A stretch of 64,000 nt of DNA from Streptomyces hoynatensis (GTDB lineage Bacteria > Actinomycetota > Actinomycetes > Streptomycetales > Streptomycetaceae), in assembly GCF_003626535.1 (NCBI RefSeq), contig NZ_RBAL01000015.1, positions 62,001 through 126,000 on the forward strand, given 5' to 3'. The notes beneath the pieces are model-generated. The model was not told where the DNA came from. It made no database searches and saw nothing but the letters and a program-made list of their open reading frames with translations. Each line of letters begins with the position of its first letter. Positions within the stretch are counted from its first letter, which is position 1. The translations under genes were made by a program, and so were the position numbers. Of the stretch, positions 41,067 through 49,952 are shown piece by piece.

Positions 41067-42848
41067 ATGGTGGTGGAGCGAGCCGAGGGCGAGGACGGAA
41101 GCGGCACCCGCGCGCCGGGTTTCCTGCGGCCCAGGCCCTGGGTCCTGCGCGAGTACGCCGTCCTGGGCGACGGCGAACGCGGCGCCGTGGTCGGCCCCGA
41201 GGGGGAGGTGGTGTGGCTGTGCGCCCCCAGGTGGCACAGCGACCCGGTGTTCTCCTCGCTGATCGGCGGCGCGGGGGCGTACGTCCTGCGGCCGGAAAGC
41301 GACTGGAACGTGTGGGGCGGCCACTACGAGGAGGGCACCCTCGTCCACGTGGGCCGCTGGGTGACGGCCGACTCGGTCGTCGAGTGCCGCGAGGCCCTGG
41401 CCATGCCGGCCGATCCGGACCGGCTGGTGCTCCTTCGGCAGGTGCGCGCCGTGCGCGGAGCGGCGCGGCTGCGGCTGCGGCTGGACGCGCGCGCCGGGTT
41501 CGGGGCCCACGGCATGCGCGAGACGCGCCTGGAGGAGGGGGTGTGGCGGGCCGCGAGCGGGGAGGTGCGGCTGCGCCTCGCCGGCGTGCCTGAGGCGCGG
41601 CCGGGCCCCGAGGGGGAACTGCGGGCGCTGCTGACCGTGCCGGCCGGGGAGACCCTGGAGGTGGTGCTGGAGCTCTCCCGGCGCGAGGAGGGCGGGCGGC
41701 TGTACGCGCCCGCGCTGTGGGAGGCCACCGAGCGGGAGTGGCGCCAGGCGGTGCCCGACTGCCGGGACCTGCCCGCGCCGCGCGACGCCCGGCAGGCCTA
41801 CGCCGTCCTGCGCGGCCTGACCAGCGCCTCGGGCGGCATGGTCGCCGCCGCCACCACCTCGCTGCCGGAGCGCGCCAACTCCGGGCGCACCTACGACTAC
41901 CGCTTCGCCTGGGTCCGCGACCAGTGCTACGCCGCGCTCGGCGTCGCGGCCCACGGGCCGCACCCGCTGTTCGCGGGCGCGGTGCGGTTCGTCGCCGAGC
42001 GGGTGCTGGCCGACGGGGACCGGCTGCGGCCGGCGTACACCGTCGCCGGCGGGCCGGTGGCCCCCGAGCGTTCCCTGCCGCTGCCCGGCTACCCGGGCGG
42101 GGCCGACCGGACCGGGAACCAGGCCGCGGACCAGTTCCAGCTCGACGCCTTCGGCGAGGTCCTCCAGCTCTTCGCCGCCGCGGCCGAACACGGCCTCCTC
42201 GACGCGGACGCGCGGCGGGCCGCCGAGGTGGCGGTGGCGGCGGTCGAGCGGCTCTGGCGGCGCCCGGACGCCGGGATCTGGGAGCTGGAGGAACGCTGGT
42301 GGACGCACTCGCGGCTGGCGGTCGTCTGCGGCCTGCGGGCCCTGGCCCGCCACGTCCCCGGGCCCGCCGCCCGCCGCTGGAAGGAGCTGGCGGCGGCCAT
42401 CCTGGCCGAGACGCGGCGCCGTTGCCTGTCCACGCGTGGCTGGTGGCGCCGGGCCGAGCACGACGACGGCGCCGAGTCGGCCCTGCTGCTGCCGCTGGCC
42501 CGCGGCTGCCTCGCCCCCGGCGACCCCTCGGGCCCGCTCACCCGCGAACTCGTCACCCGCCGCCTCGCGCAGGACGGCTACCTCTACCGCTTCGAACGGC
42601 CGGGGGTGCCCCTGGGCGAGGCGGAGGGCGCCTTCCTCATGTGCGGCTTCGCGATGGCGCTCGCGGCGCGCCACGACGGGGACCGGACGACCGCCTTCCG
42701 CTGGTTCGAGCGGACCCGGGCGGCCTGCGGCTCCCCCGGCCTGTTCACCGAGGAGTACGACGTGACGCAGCGGCAGCTGCGCGGCAACCTGCCCCAGGCG
42801 TTCGTGCACGCCCTGCTGCTGGAGTCCGCGGCGGCGCTGCGCTGCTGA
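41067..42848 (+). CDS. Glycoside hydrolase family 15 protein
   Basis: This 593-residue protein has the two-part GH15 layout. An N-terminal beta-sandwich (about 25-220) has VLGDGERGAVVGPEGEVVWLCAPRWHSDPVFSSLIGG. A six-hairpin (alpha/alpha)6 domain follows, with TTSLPERANSGRTYDYRFAWVRDQ, NQAADQFQLDAFGEVLQLF and IWELEERWWTHSRLAVVCGLRAL. Candidate catalytic acids lie in the conserved IWELEE and in the C-terminal LFTEEYD segment. GH15 includes glucoamylases and actinobacterial trehalases. The cytoplasmic form without signal peptide fits trehalase- or glucodextranase-like action on short alpha-glucosides. It is monocistronic here. Confidence 0.88.
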   Translation: MVVERAEGEDGSGTRAPGFLRPRPWVLREYAVLGDGERGAVVGPEGEVVWLCAPRWHSDPVFSSLIGGAGAYVLRPESDWNVWGGHYEEGTLVHVGRWVTADSVVECREALAMPADPDRLVLLRQVRAVRGAARLRLRLDARAGFGAHGMRETRLEEGVWRAASGEVRLRLAGVPEARPGPEGELRALLTVPAGETLEVVLELSRREEGGRLYAPALWEATEREWRQAVPDCRDLPAPRDARQAYAVLRGLTSASGGMVAAATTSLPERANSGRTYDYRFAWVRDQCYAALGVAAHGPHPLFAGAVRFVAERVLADGDRLRPAYTVAGGPVAPERSLPLPGYPGGADRTGNQAADQFQLDAFGEVLQLFAAAAEHGLLDADARRAAEVAVAAVERLWRRPDAGIWELEERWWTHSRLAVVCGLRALARHVPGPAARRWKELAAAILAETRRRCLSTRGWWRRAEHDDGAESALLLPLARGCLAPGDPSGPLTRELVTRRLAQDGYLYRFERPGVPLGEAEGAFLMCGFAMALAARHDGDRTTAFRWFERTRAACGSPGLFTEEYDVTQRQLRGNLPQAFVHALLLESAAALRC

Positions 42849-42946
42849 GCGCGGCCCGCCCGGCGCCGGGCCGGAAGCGGTGCCCGTTCGGCGCGACGCG
42901 CCCGTTCGGCCCGGGCGCGGGCGGCGCGGGTCGCGGCGGCCCCGTC

Positions 42947-43525
42947 TCAGGAGCCGGGGGGCCGGCCGAACAGGGAGGTCACCACCTCCTGCGGGTCCGG
43001 CCAGGCGACCTGCCCGGTCACCGCCCGCTCGACGCGCCTGGCGTACGCGGCGCGCGCCGCCCGCAGGTGCTCCTCGTCGAGCCGGCCGAGCCGCGCGAGC
43101 GCCGTGGCCAGCCCCACCACCCCGTCCTCCTCGGCGCGGAACCCGTGGTCGCGCAGGTACAGCAGGGCCGCGCGTTCCTCAGGGCTGTCCGCCTCGGCCG
43201 CCTCCTCGGTGAGCTGTTCCCGCTCGGCCTCCCGCAGCGCCTCCCGGGAGGGGGCCGTGCGGGAGGGCTCGCGCGCCCTGACGCACTCCAGGATCAGGTG
43301 CCGGTAGCTCGCGGCGCTGCCGACGGTGAGGTCGTGGACGTCGCGCCCACGCCGGTACCGCTCCCTGACCACGGCCACCACCGCGTCCCAGGAGATGTCG
43401 AGGACCAGGTGGGCGGGCACCCGTCCCTCGCGCGCGAGGCGCTCCGTCTCGGGGCCGATGACCTCGAAAAGCCGGTACAGCAGGGCTTCCCGCTCCCGCC
43501 GCCCGCCGCGTCGCCGAAAACGCAC
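42947..43525 (-). CDS. Unrecognised 192-residue helical protein
   Basis: I do not recognise this family. The protein is charged and helical: EREALLYRLFEVIGPETERLAREG, VPAHLVLDISWDAVVAVVRERYRRG, REALREAEREQLTEEAAEADS, LARLGRLDEEHLRAARAAYARRVERAV. It has no membrane segment or signal. GTG at 43525 has GGAGGAGGG at good spacing, and an 8-bp-stem hairpin (43543-43562) lies in the leader. It stands alone between a GH15 gene and a regulator, both facing away or convergent, so context gives no function. Confidence 0.6.
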   Translation of the reverse strand: MRFRRRGGRREREALLYRLFEVIGPETERLAREGRVPAHLVLDISWDAVVAVVRERYRRGRDVHDLTVGSAASYRHLILECVRAREPSRTAPSREALREAEREQLTEEAAEADSPEERAALLYLRDHGFRAEEDGVVGLATALARLGRLDEEHLRAARAAYARRVERAVTGQVAWPDPQEVVTSLFGRPPGS

Positions 43526-43742
43526 GGCCGCCCTCCTCCCCGGGGAGGGCCCCCGCCCTCCCGGCGTCGGCACCGTAGCAACGCCCGGCGGGACCGGTCC
43601 CGCCCCGCGCCGCCGGGGCGCGCGGCCCGGGCCCGCGGCGGACGGCAGGTCCAACGGGCCGGTTCCGGCGCGGAGTTGACGGGCGGGTGACGAAGGGGGC
43701 GAGGCGGGGCGGGGCGCAGCCGGGCCGGGCCGGCGGCAACGG

Positions 43743-44888
43743 CTAGGCGCGCAGGGAGGCGCCGCAGGAGGACCTGACGATCAGGCGCGGCTGCACGTGC
43801 AGCCGCCGGAGCGCCGGGGGGTCCGCGGCGTCGAGGCGGTCCAGGAGCAGGCCCGCGGCCTGCTCGCCGAGCTCGTGCTTCGCCGGGGCCACCGCCGTCA
43901 GGGGAACCTCGGCGAGGGAGGCGAGCTCGTCGTCGTAGGCGATCAGCGCCAGGTCCTCCGGGGTGTGCAGGCCGCGTCCCCGCAGCCGCCGCATCATCTC
44001 GATCGCGTCGTGGTCGGAGTGCACGAGCGCGGCCCCGGTGCCGGTGGCCAGGCAGCCGTCGAGGAAGGCGTCGTAGTGTTCCGCCGCCTCGTCGGAGCCG
44101 AGCGTGGGCCGTCCGCTGTCCACGACGGGGGCCGCGGCGTCGAGCCCGAGCCGCTCGACGGCCGCCGCGTGGCCCTCGCGGACCAGTGCGGCGGTGGGGC
44201 TGCCGTTGGTGAAGAGCCCCACCCGCCCGTGCCCGAGGCCCGCGAGGTGGGCGACCGCGCCGAACGCGCCCTGCCTGTGGTCGGAGACGACGAACTCGCA
44301 GGGCTCGTACGGGTCGCGGGGCTGCCGTTCCAGCAGCACGAAGGGCAGCCGGCTCTCCCGCAGCCGGTCGAGCATCGGCGCCGACACCCAGTGCCCCTCC
44401 GCGGAGGCGACGAGCAGGCCGGAGACGCCGGCCGCGGCCAGCTCGTCGACCTGGCGCCGGTCGCTCGGGCTGGCGTAGCCGGTGAGGCCGATGACGATGC
44501 GGGCCCCGCGGCGCTCGGCCACAGCCCGGACGCCCGCGATCACCCGCGGGTAGTAGTAGGTGGCCGAGGGGACCAGCAGCCCCAGCGTGTGGGCGACCGC
44601 GGGCGTGCCGCCGGGGGCCGGCGGGGCCTCGGGCCCGGGTGCCGTCCCCTCCGCGGGCCCCTCGCCCGTGCGGGCCGCGCCCTCGGCGCGGCGCGCCGGC
44701 GTGACGGCCATCGCGCCGCCACGCAGCCTGGTCACCCGCCCGGCGAGCTCCAGGTCGGCCAGGTCGCGCCGGATCGTGGCGCCCGAGACGCCGAAGCGCG
44801 CGGCGAGTTCGGAGATCCGCAGGACGCCGGCCGCCTCCAGCTCCCTGACCAGCAGCTCGTGCCGCTGCGCGGCGAGCAGGTCGGCCAT
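43743..44888 (-). CDS. Sugar-responsive regulator: DeoR-type HTH with LacI-type effector domain
   Basis: This 381-residue protein starts with a DeoR-type winged helix (RHELLVRELEAAGVLRISEL, FGVSGATIRRDLADLELAGRVTRLRGGA, about 8-60). After a Pro/Gly linker comes a periplasmic-binding-protein-like domain of the LacI type (GLLVPSATYYYPRVIAGVRA, FVLLERQPRDPYEPCEFVVSDHRQGAFGAVAHL, RVGLFTNGSPT, IAYDDELASLAEVPLTAV). It is divergent from a sugar ABC operon and most likely represses it until its ligand binds. ATG at 44888 follows GGAGGGGG. Confidence 0.88.
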   Translation of the reverse strand: MADLLAAQRHELLVRELEAAGVLRISELAARFGVSGATIRRDLADLELAGRVTRLRGGAMAVTPARRAEGAARTGEGPAEGTAPGPEAPPAPGGTPAVAHTLGLLVPSATYYYPRVIAGVRAVAERRGARIVIGLTGYASPSDRRQVDELAAAGVSGLLVASAEGHWVSAPMLDRLRESRLPFVLLERQPRDPYEPCEFVVSDHRQGAFGAVAHLAGLGHGRVGLFTNGSPTAALVREGHAAAVERLGLDAAAPVVDSGRPTLGSDEAAEHYDAFLDGCLATGTGAALVHSDHDAIEMMRRLRGRGLHTPEDLALIAYDDELASLAEVPLTAVAPAKHELGEQAAGLLLDRLDAADPPALRRLHVQPRLIVRSSCGASLRA

Positions 44889-45326
44889 CTCCCCCTCCAG
44901 TGAGCGATGGGGAGCATCGTAGGCGGCGGGCACCGAGCAGGCGCAAGGCGCGGGCCCTCGCCGCGGCGGCCCCCGCCCGCTCCCCGCTCCCCGCCCACCC
45001 GTTCCCCTTCTCGCCTCGCTTCCCCCACATCTCCCCGCGCGCGGCGTCGTGTTCCATCGAATTCCGATCGAATCGCTTTCACCGCAAAGCCCTTCCGTAA
45101 GGGATCGAGGCGGTATTGACCCATTGATCCGCCAACTTTGCCATGTTTCACGTATGGACAGGGCTCGTTGGCCGGGGATAGGTTCTGCGCCGAAGCCGAC
45201 GCCGCCCTCGTTCGGTCGATGACCCGTCCCTGCGGTTCCTCTGCACCTTCCTGCGCACCGCTGCCGGTGGGGCGTTGCCCGGTCGCCGGTGGCCCGGAGC
45301 CGATCGACCGGACGAAAGACCAGTTC
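44889..45326. other. Divergent control region of the sugar ABC operon
   Basis: This region separates the regulator from the binding-protein gene and holds no convincing gene. An AT-richer island at 45050-45150 contains the ATCGAAT direct repeats and a TTGACC hexamer (45116-45121) without a clear -10 partner. A longer in-frame extension of the lipoprotein upstream would hide its signal peptide, so ATG at 45327 is preferred. Confidence 0.5.
45056..45073. promoter_or_regulatory. Direct-repeat operator candidate for the sugar regulator
   Basis: ATCGAAT occurs at 45056-45062 and 45067-45073, exactly 11 bp apart, about one helical turn. DeoR-type domains often bind direct repeats. An adjacent CGCTTTC resembles a LacI half-site. 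Confidence 0.4.
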
Positions 45327-46613
45327 ATGCACGGACGAATTGCGCGGCGACTCGCCGCGATGGCGAGCGTGACGGCGCTCCTCAGCTCCTGCGGCGCGAT
45401 CACCGGCGGCGACGACGACGTCGTCACCCTGGACTTCTGGTGCTGGGGCGACGTCCAGACCGCACGCGTCGACGCGTTCAACGCCTCGCACCCCGACATC
45501 CAGGTCCGCCGCACCGACGCGGGTGGCGGCAACGACACGGCGACCAAGCTGCTCACGGCGAGCCGGGCCGGCAACGCCCCCGACGTCGCCTGCATCGAGT
45601 ACCAGACGGTGCCCGCGATGGTGGTGTCGGACGTCCTTGCGGACATCGCGGACAAGACCGGGCCGCTGACCGACACGTTCACCGAGGAGACCTGGCAGCT
45701 CACCGACTTCGAGGGCCACGTCTACGGCGTGCCCGACGACATCGGCCCGATGGTGCTGCTGTACAACAAGGCGCGGTTCGACGAGCTCGGCCTCCGGGTC
45801 CCGGAGACCTGGGAGGAGTTCGCCGAGGTGGCGGCCGAGGCCAGGGCCGCCGATCCCGACACCTACATGGCGACGTTCTCGCCGACCGAGTTCGGGAACT
45901 TCGCCGGGCTCGCCCAGCAGGCCGGCGCCACCTGGTGGCAGGTCGAGGACCGGAACTGGACCGTCGGCTTCGACGACGAGTCCTCCCTGCGCGTCGCCCA
46001 GTACTGGCAGGACCTCATCGACCAGGACCTGGTGACCGCCGAGCCGCTGCTGACCCCGGAGTGGAACAACCGGGTCAACCGCGGCGAGATCCTCACCTGG
46101 CCGGCCGGCCTGTGGTCCCCCTCCGTGATCTACAGCATCGCCGAGGGCCAGGCGGGCGACTGGGCCATCGCACCCCTGCCGCACTGGGAGGGCGACTCGA
46201 ACGCCGTGGCCCTGCAAGGCGGTTCCGCGCTCTGCGTGACCAGCAACTCCGATCAGGTGGACGCCGCGGTGGAGTTCCTCACCTGGATGGCGACCGCCCA
46301 GGAGTCCACGGACGCGCAGATCGCGGGCGGCCAGTACCCCGCCTCCCTCAACGGCCAGGCCGCGACGGCCGAGAGCCCACCGCCCGCGCTGACGGGCAGC
46401 CAGGAGGACTACTGGGAGGTCGCGACCGAGGCGGCGGCGAGCACCGTCCCGCACATCCAGTGGGGGCCGAACGTGACCACCGCCAACGACGCCTTCGCGG
46501 ACGCCTTCTCCGCGGCGGTCCGCGACCACACCCCGCTGACCGACGCCCTCAGGAACACCCAGGAAGAGGTGGTCGAGGAGATGGAACGGGTCGGGTTCCA
46601 CGTCACCGGCTGA
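45327..46613 (+). CDS. Sugar ABC transporter substrate-binding lipoprotein (family 1)
   Basis: This 428-residue protein begins HGRIARRLAAMASVTALLSSC, a lipoprotein signal with its acylated Cys near residue 22. The mature part is a family 1 extracellular sugar-binding protein: VTLDFWCWGDVQTARVDAFNASHPDI, GNAPDVACIEY, VPDDIGPMVLLYNKARFDELG, VPETWEEFAEVAAEAR. Aromatic pairs such as ATWWQ may stack on sugar rings. The ATG at 45327 has GAAAGA upstream. It opens an operon with two permeases and no ATPase. In Streptomyces such operons share the MsiK ATPase encoded elsewhere. The sugar cannot be named. Confidence 0.92.
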   Translation: MHGRIARRLAAMASVTALLSSCGAITGGDDDVVTLDFWCWGDVQTARVDAFNASHPDIQVRRTDAGGGNDTATKLLTASRAGNAPDVACIEYQTVPAMVVSDVLADIADKTGPLTDTFTEETWQLTDFEGHVYGVPDDIGPMVLLYNKARFDELGLRVPETWEEFAEVAAEARAADPDTYMATFSPTEFGNFAGLAQQAGATWWQVEDRNWTVGFDDESSLRVAQYWQDLIDQDLVTAEPLLTPEWNNRVNRGEILTWPAGLWSPSVIYSIAEGQAGDWAIAPLPHWEGDSNAVALQGGSALCVTSNSDQVDAAVEFLTWMATAQESTDAQIAGGQYPASLNGQAATAESPPPALTGSQEDYWEVATEAAASTVPHIQWGPNVTTANDAFADAFSAAVRDHTPLTDALRNTQEEVVEEMERVGFHVTG

Positions 46614-46726
46614 GCCTCCCGGCGCCCCGGGCCGCCGCGTGGCCCCGGGCGCCCGGGCCGGCCTCGCGGGCGTGCCGCCCGTCCCCCGCCTCCCCTTTCG
46701 TCACCGCACCCGTCAGGAAAGCAGCC

Positions 46727-47665
46727 ATGTCAGGTAACTCCCCGCCACGCGTCCCCTCCTCGGGCCGCGGCATCAGCAAGTTCCTCGCGCCCTACGTGTT
46801 CCTCACCCCGGCGCTCGTCCTCTTCGCCGCCTTCCTGGCGATCCCCGTCCTGTACGCGCTCTACCTCAGCGTCCACGGGCTGCGGATCGTCGACGAGGGC
46901 GTGTTCGGCCTCCGCAAGGAGGTGTTCGTCGGGTTCGCCAACTACGCCGACCTCCTGGCCGACGGCTCCTTCTGGGCCGGGTTCGGGCGCATGGCGCTGT
47001 ACGGCCTGCTCGCCGTGCCGCTCACCCTGGGCCTGGCCCTGCTGTTCGCGCTGCTGCTCGACCACGGCGGCTCGCGCGCCCGCCGCTTCTCGCGGGCCGC
47101 GCTCTTCATTCCCTACGCCGTCCCCGGGGTCATCGCCTCCCTGCTGTGGGGCTTCATGTACCTGCCCTCGACCAGCCCCTTCAGCTACCTGACGGACAAG
47201 ATGGGCCTGGGCACCATCCCCTTCCTCGACGGCAACGGCATCTACCCCTCGCTGGCCAACATCGCCATCTGGGGCGGCACCGGCTTCAACATGATCATCA
47301 TCTACACCTCGCTGCGCGGCATACCGCCCGAGCTGTACGACGCCGCCCGCATCGACGGCTGTTCCGAGTGGCGCCTGGCCTGGCGGATCAAGGTGCCGCT
47401 GGTCGCCCCCGCCCTCGTCCTGACCGGCCTGTTCTCCCTCATCGGCACGCTCCAGGTCTACGGCGAGCCCAAGATGCTCAGCCCGATGACCATCGAGATC
47501 TCCCAGACCTGGGTGCCCGTCATGCACATCTACCGCGACGGCTTCGTCCGCGACGACCTGCCCATGGCCGCGGCGGGCTCGGTGATCATCGCCGTGGGCA
47601 CCCTGCTGCTCTCCGTCGGGCTGCTCAGGGTCACCCAGCGCAGGACCTTCGGAGGCTTCCAGTGA
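46727..47665 (+). CDS. Sugar ABC transporter permease (MalF-like)
   Basis: This 312-residue protein has six predicted helices (LAPYVFLTPALVLFAAFLAIPVLYALYLSV onward). The cytoplasmic EAA loop is ELYDAARIDGCSEWRLAWRIKVPLVAPAL, which docks the ATPase. ATG at 46727 follows AGGAAAG. It is 113 bases after the binding-protein stop, and its own stop overlaps the second permease (GTGA). Confidence 0.92.
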   Translation: MSGNSPPRVPSSGRGISKFLAPYVFLTPALVLFAAFLAIPVLYALYLSVHGLRIVDEGVFGLRKEVFVGFANYADLLADGSFWAGFGRMALYGLLAVPLTLGLALLFALLLDHGGSRARRFSRAALFIPYAVPGVIASLLWGFMYLPSTSPFSYLTDKMGLGTIPFLDGNGIYPSLANIAIWGGTGFNMIIIYTSLRGIPPELYDAARIDGCSEWRLAWRIKVPLVAPALVLTGLFSLIGTLQVYGEPKMLSPMTIEISQTWVPVMHIYRDGFVRDDLPMAAAGSVIIAVGTLLLSVGLLRVTQRRTFGGFQ

Positions 47666-48543
47666 CCGAGACGAACCCCGGGCCCTCCCGCCTGCGCCCC
47701 ACCCTGCTCCCCCACCAGCGGGCGAAGATCCTGCCCACGGCCGTGCTGCTGATCGGGGCGGTCTACTGCCTGATACCCGTGGCGTGGATCGTGGTCGCCT
47801 CCACCAAGTCGCGGGCCGAGCTGTTCTCCACCTTCACCTTCAGCCCCGGCTCCGGCCTGCTGGACAACCTGCACGACCTCTTCGCCTACGAGGACGGCAG
47901 ATACGGGCAGTGGGCCCTCAACAGCCTGCTCTACGCCGGACTCGGCTCGCTGCTGTGCACGCTGATCTCGACGGTCGCCGGATACGCCTTCTCCCGCTAC
48001 GAGTTCCCCGGCCGCACCGTCCTCTTCTACACGATCCTCGGCGGCGTGCTGCTGCCCGGCATGCTGCTGGCGATCCCGCAGTACATCATCATGACCAAGG
48101 TCCACATGGTGGGCAGCTACTGGTCGGTCCTGCTGCCCGGGCTGATCTCGCCCTTCGCCATCTACCTGGCCCGCGTCTACGCCGACGCCTCCGTCCCGCT
48201 GTCCACGATCGAGTCGGCCCGCATCGACGGCGCCAGCGAGTACCGGATCTTCGGGACGATCGCGCTGCCGATGATGCTGCCGGGCATGGTCACCATCTTC
48301 ATGCTCCAGTTCGTGGGCAACTGGAACAACTTCCTGCTCCCGTACATCATGCTCTCCGACGAGAGCAAGTTCCCGATCAACCTGGGCCTCTACACCCTGC
48401 TCTCCAAGGGCTCGGGCGAGCCCGCCCTGTACGGCATCGCCATCATCGGCACCGCCGTCTCGGTGATCCCGTTGATCGCGCTGCTGCTCTTCCTGCAGCG
48501 CTTCTGGCGCCTGGACATGATCAGCGGCGGCCTCAAGGGCTGA
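47662..48543 (+). CDS. Sugar ABC transporter permease (MalG-like)
   Basis: This 293-residue protein has six helices and the EAA loop STIESARIDGASEYRIFGTIALPMMLPG. It forms the heteromeric membrane channel with the preceding permease, to which it is translationally coupled by a GTGA overlap. No glycosidase gene follows, so the operon imports rather than processes its sugar. It ends at a strong terminator. Confidence 0.92.
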   Translation: MTETNPGPSRLRPTLLPHQRAKILPTAVLLIGAVYCLIPVAWIVVASTKSRAELFSTFTFSPGSGLLDNLHDLFAYEDGRYGQWALNSLLYAGLGSLLCTLISTVAGYAFSRYEFPGRTVLFYTILGGVLLPGMLLAIPQYIIMTKVHMVGSYWSVLLPGLISPFAIYLARVYADASVPLSTIESARIDGASEYRIFGTIALPMMLPGMVTIFMLQFVGNWNNFLLPYIMLSDESKFPINLGLYTLLSKGSGEPALYGIAIIGTAVSVIPLIALLLFLQRFWRLDMISGGLKG

Positions 48544-48574
48544 GCGGCACCGGCCCGCGACCGGGTCCGCCCCG

Positions 48575-48601
48575 GCGCGCCCGCCCGCCTCCCGGGCGCG
48601 C
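48575..48601. terminator. Bidirectional terminator between the sugar operon and the SGNH esterase
   Basis: GCGCGCCCG (48575-48583) and CGGGCGCGC (48593-48601) form a perfect 9-bp stem with a 9-base loop between two convergent genes. Confidence 0.6.
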
Positions 48602-48622
48602 GGGCGCGCGGGGCCGCTGCCG

Positions 48623-49690
48623 CTACAGGCGGGCGGCGATGATCGGGGCCAGGTGCCGGGTGATGGTGCGGTGCCCCTGGTCGTTGGGGTGCACCGCGTC
48701 GCTCAGGTCGGAGGCGCTCAGCCAGCCCGTCGTGTCGACGAAGGAGACCCGGCCGTCGCCCTCGCCGGCCACGGTCTGCACGGCGGCCTGCGTCTCGGCG
48801 ACGTAGCGCCCGCGGAAGGTCTCCAGGGCGAAGATCCACGCGTTCGGGTAGGCGGCGCGGACGGTGCGCAGCAGATGCGCGTACGCCTGCTGGAACTGCG
48901 CGCCGCTGACCCCGTGACCGACGTCGTTGGTGCCGAGGTTGATCACCACGGCGTCGGCCTGGTACCGGGAGAAGTCCCAGTCGGGCGTGGGGGCGTTCGG
49001 GTCGAGCCTGGCGAACTGCTCCTCCAGGCCCACGCAGCCGGCCGCCACCAGGCAGGCGCCGCCCTGGGCGATGGCCGTGTGCGCGGCGCCCAGCTGCTCG
49101 CCGATCAGCCAGGGGTAGGCGGTGAGGTGGTTGAGCGAGGTGGTCGTGCCGACGGTGATCGAGTCGCCGACGAACTCGATCAGGTGCTCCGGCTCCGGCA
49201 GGGCGTAGGTCGTGGCGCCCGAGTCGAGCGTCAGCCCCTGGAAGACGGCGTCGCCGTGGTAGGAGCCGGCGATCACCCGGTAGGTGACGCGCAGGGTGTG
49301 CCGGCCCGCGGCCAGCGGCTGCGGGGTGAGGTTCACCTCGCCGCTGACGTTCAGGTGGCCGACCAGCGGCCCCCCGTCGATGGCGGCCCACAGGTCGATG
49401 GTGCCGCGCTGTTGCAGCTTCACGGTCGTGCCGGTGAAGCCGACGTCCAGGTACGCGCCCGCCCAGTACGGGGTGTACGCCCCCGGGTCCGTGGTGTCCC
49501 AGCGCCCGGTGAAGTGGATGTTCCGGTCCCCGGGTTCGCCGGGGGCGGCGGCCGCCGCGGCGGGCGCCGCGGCCAGTGCGGTGCCCCCGCCGGCGAGCAG
49601 GGCGGCGGCCACGGCCAGCACGGCGGCCAGGGCCCTGCCCAGGGCCGCGGGACGACCGAGAAAGCGCTTTCTCAACGGTATGTCGTGCAC
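48623..49690 (-). CDS. Secreted SGNH esterase, carbohydrate esterase family 2-like
   Basis: This 355-residue protein starts with a Sec signal peptide (RKRFL...ALAAVLAVAAALLAGG). A jelly-roll domain follows (HFTGRWDTTDPGAYTPYWAG, YLDVGFTGTTVKLQ), as in CE2 acetyl-esterases. Then comes an SGNH domain: IEFVGDSITVG with the nucleophile Ser, INLGTNDVG with the Asn, and DAVHPNDQGH with the catalytic Asp/His pair. CE2 enzymes deacetylate xylan or other polysaccharides. The GTG at 49690 has GGAGGTG at 6 bases. A LacI-type palindrome lies over codons 6-11, suggesting sugar-responsive control like other Streptomyces polysaccharide-degrading genes. Confidence 0.85.
   Translation of the reverse strand: MHDIPLRKRFLGRPAALGRALAAVLAVAAALLAGGGTALAAAPAAAAAAPGEPGDRNIHFTGRWDTTDPGAYTPYWAGAYLDVGFTGTTVKLQQRGTIDLWAAIDGGPLVGHLNVSGEVNLTPQPLAAGRHTLRVTYRVIAGSYHGDAVFQGLTLDSGATTYALPEPEHLIEFVGDSITVGTTTSLNHLTAYPWLIGEQLGAAHTAIAQGGACLVAAGCVGLEEQFARLDPNAPTPDWDFSRYQADAVVINLGTNDVGHGVSGAQFQQAYAHLLRTVRAAYPNAWIFALETFRGRYVAETQAAVQTVAGEGDGRVSFVDTTGWLSASDLSDAVHPNDQGHRTITRHLAPIIAARL
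49658..49673. promoter_or_regulatory. LacI-type palindrome in the first codons of the esterase gene
   Basis: GAGAAAGCGCTTTCTC is a perfect 16-bp palindrome with the central CG typical of LacI-family operators. It overlaps codons 6-11 of the esterase. In that position a bound repressor would block elongation (roadblock) rather than polymerase binding. Confidence 0.6.
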
Positions 49691-49952
49691 TGACAGCACC
49701 TCCGATGGCGGCCCCCGGATTCGTTGTCGCCGCCAGGGTAGGGAGCGAACTCCCCTTCGGCAACGGGCAGATGAGCCGCCTTCGCCGTGCCGGGCCGCGG
49801 CACGGCACCCGCGCGCAACGGGCCTGCCGTCCCGAACGAAAAGGGGAAGGGACGGCGAAGCGACGGCGGCGGAACGGCCGTTGCGCGCCGGGACACGGCA
49901 GGCGGGAAGAAATGGGGTGGCGCGGGCGGGGTTCGGCCCCCAGGCTGGGCCG

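Noticed and set aside
42858..42871. GCCCGGCGCCGGGC palindrome after the GH15 stop as a terminator
   Set aside because: The palindrome has no loop space, so a stable RNA hairpin would keep only a few base pairs.
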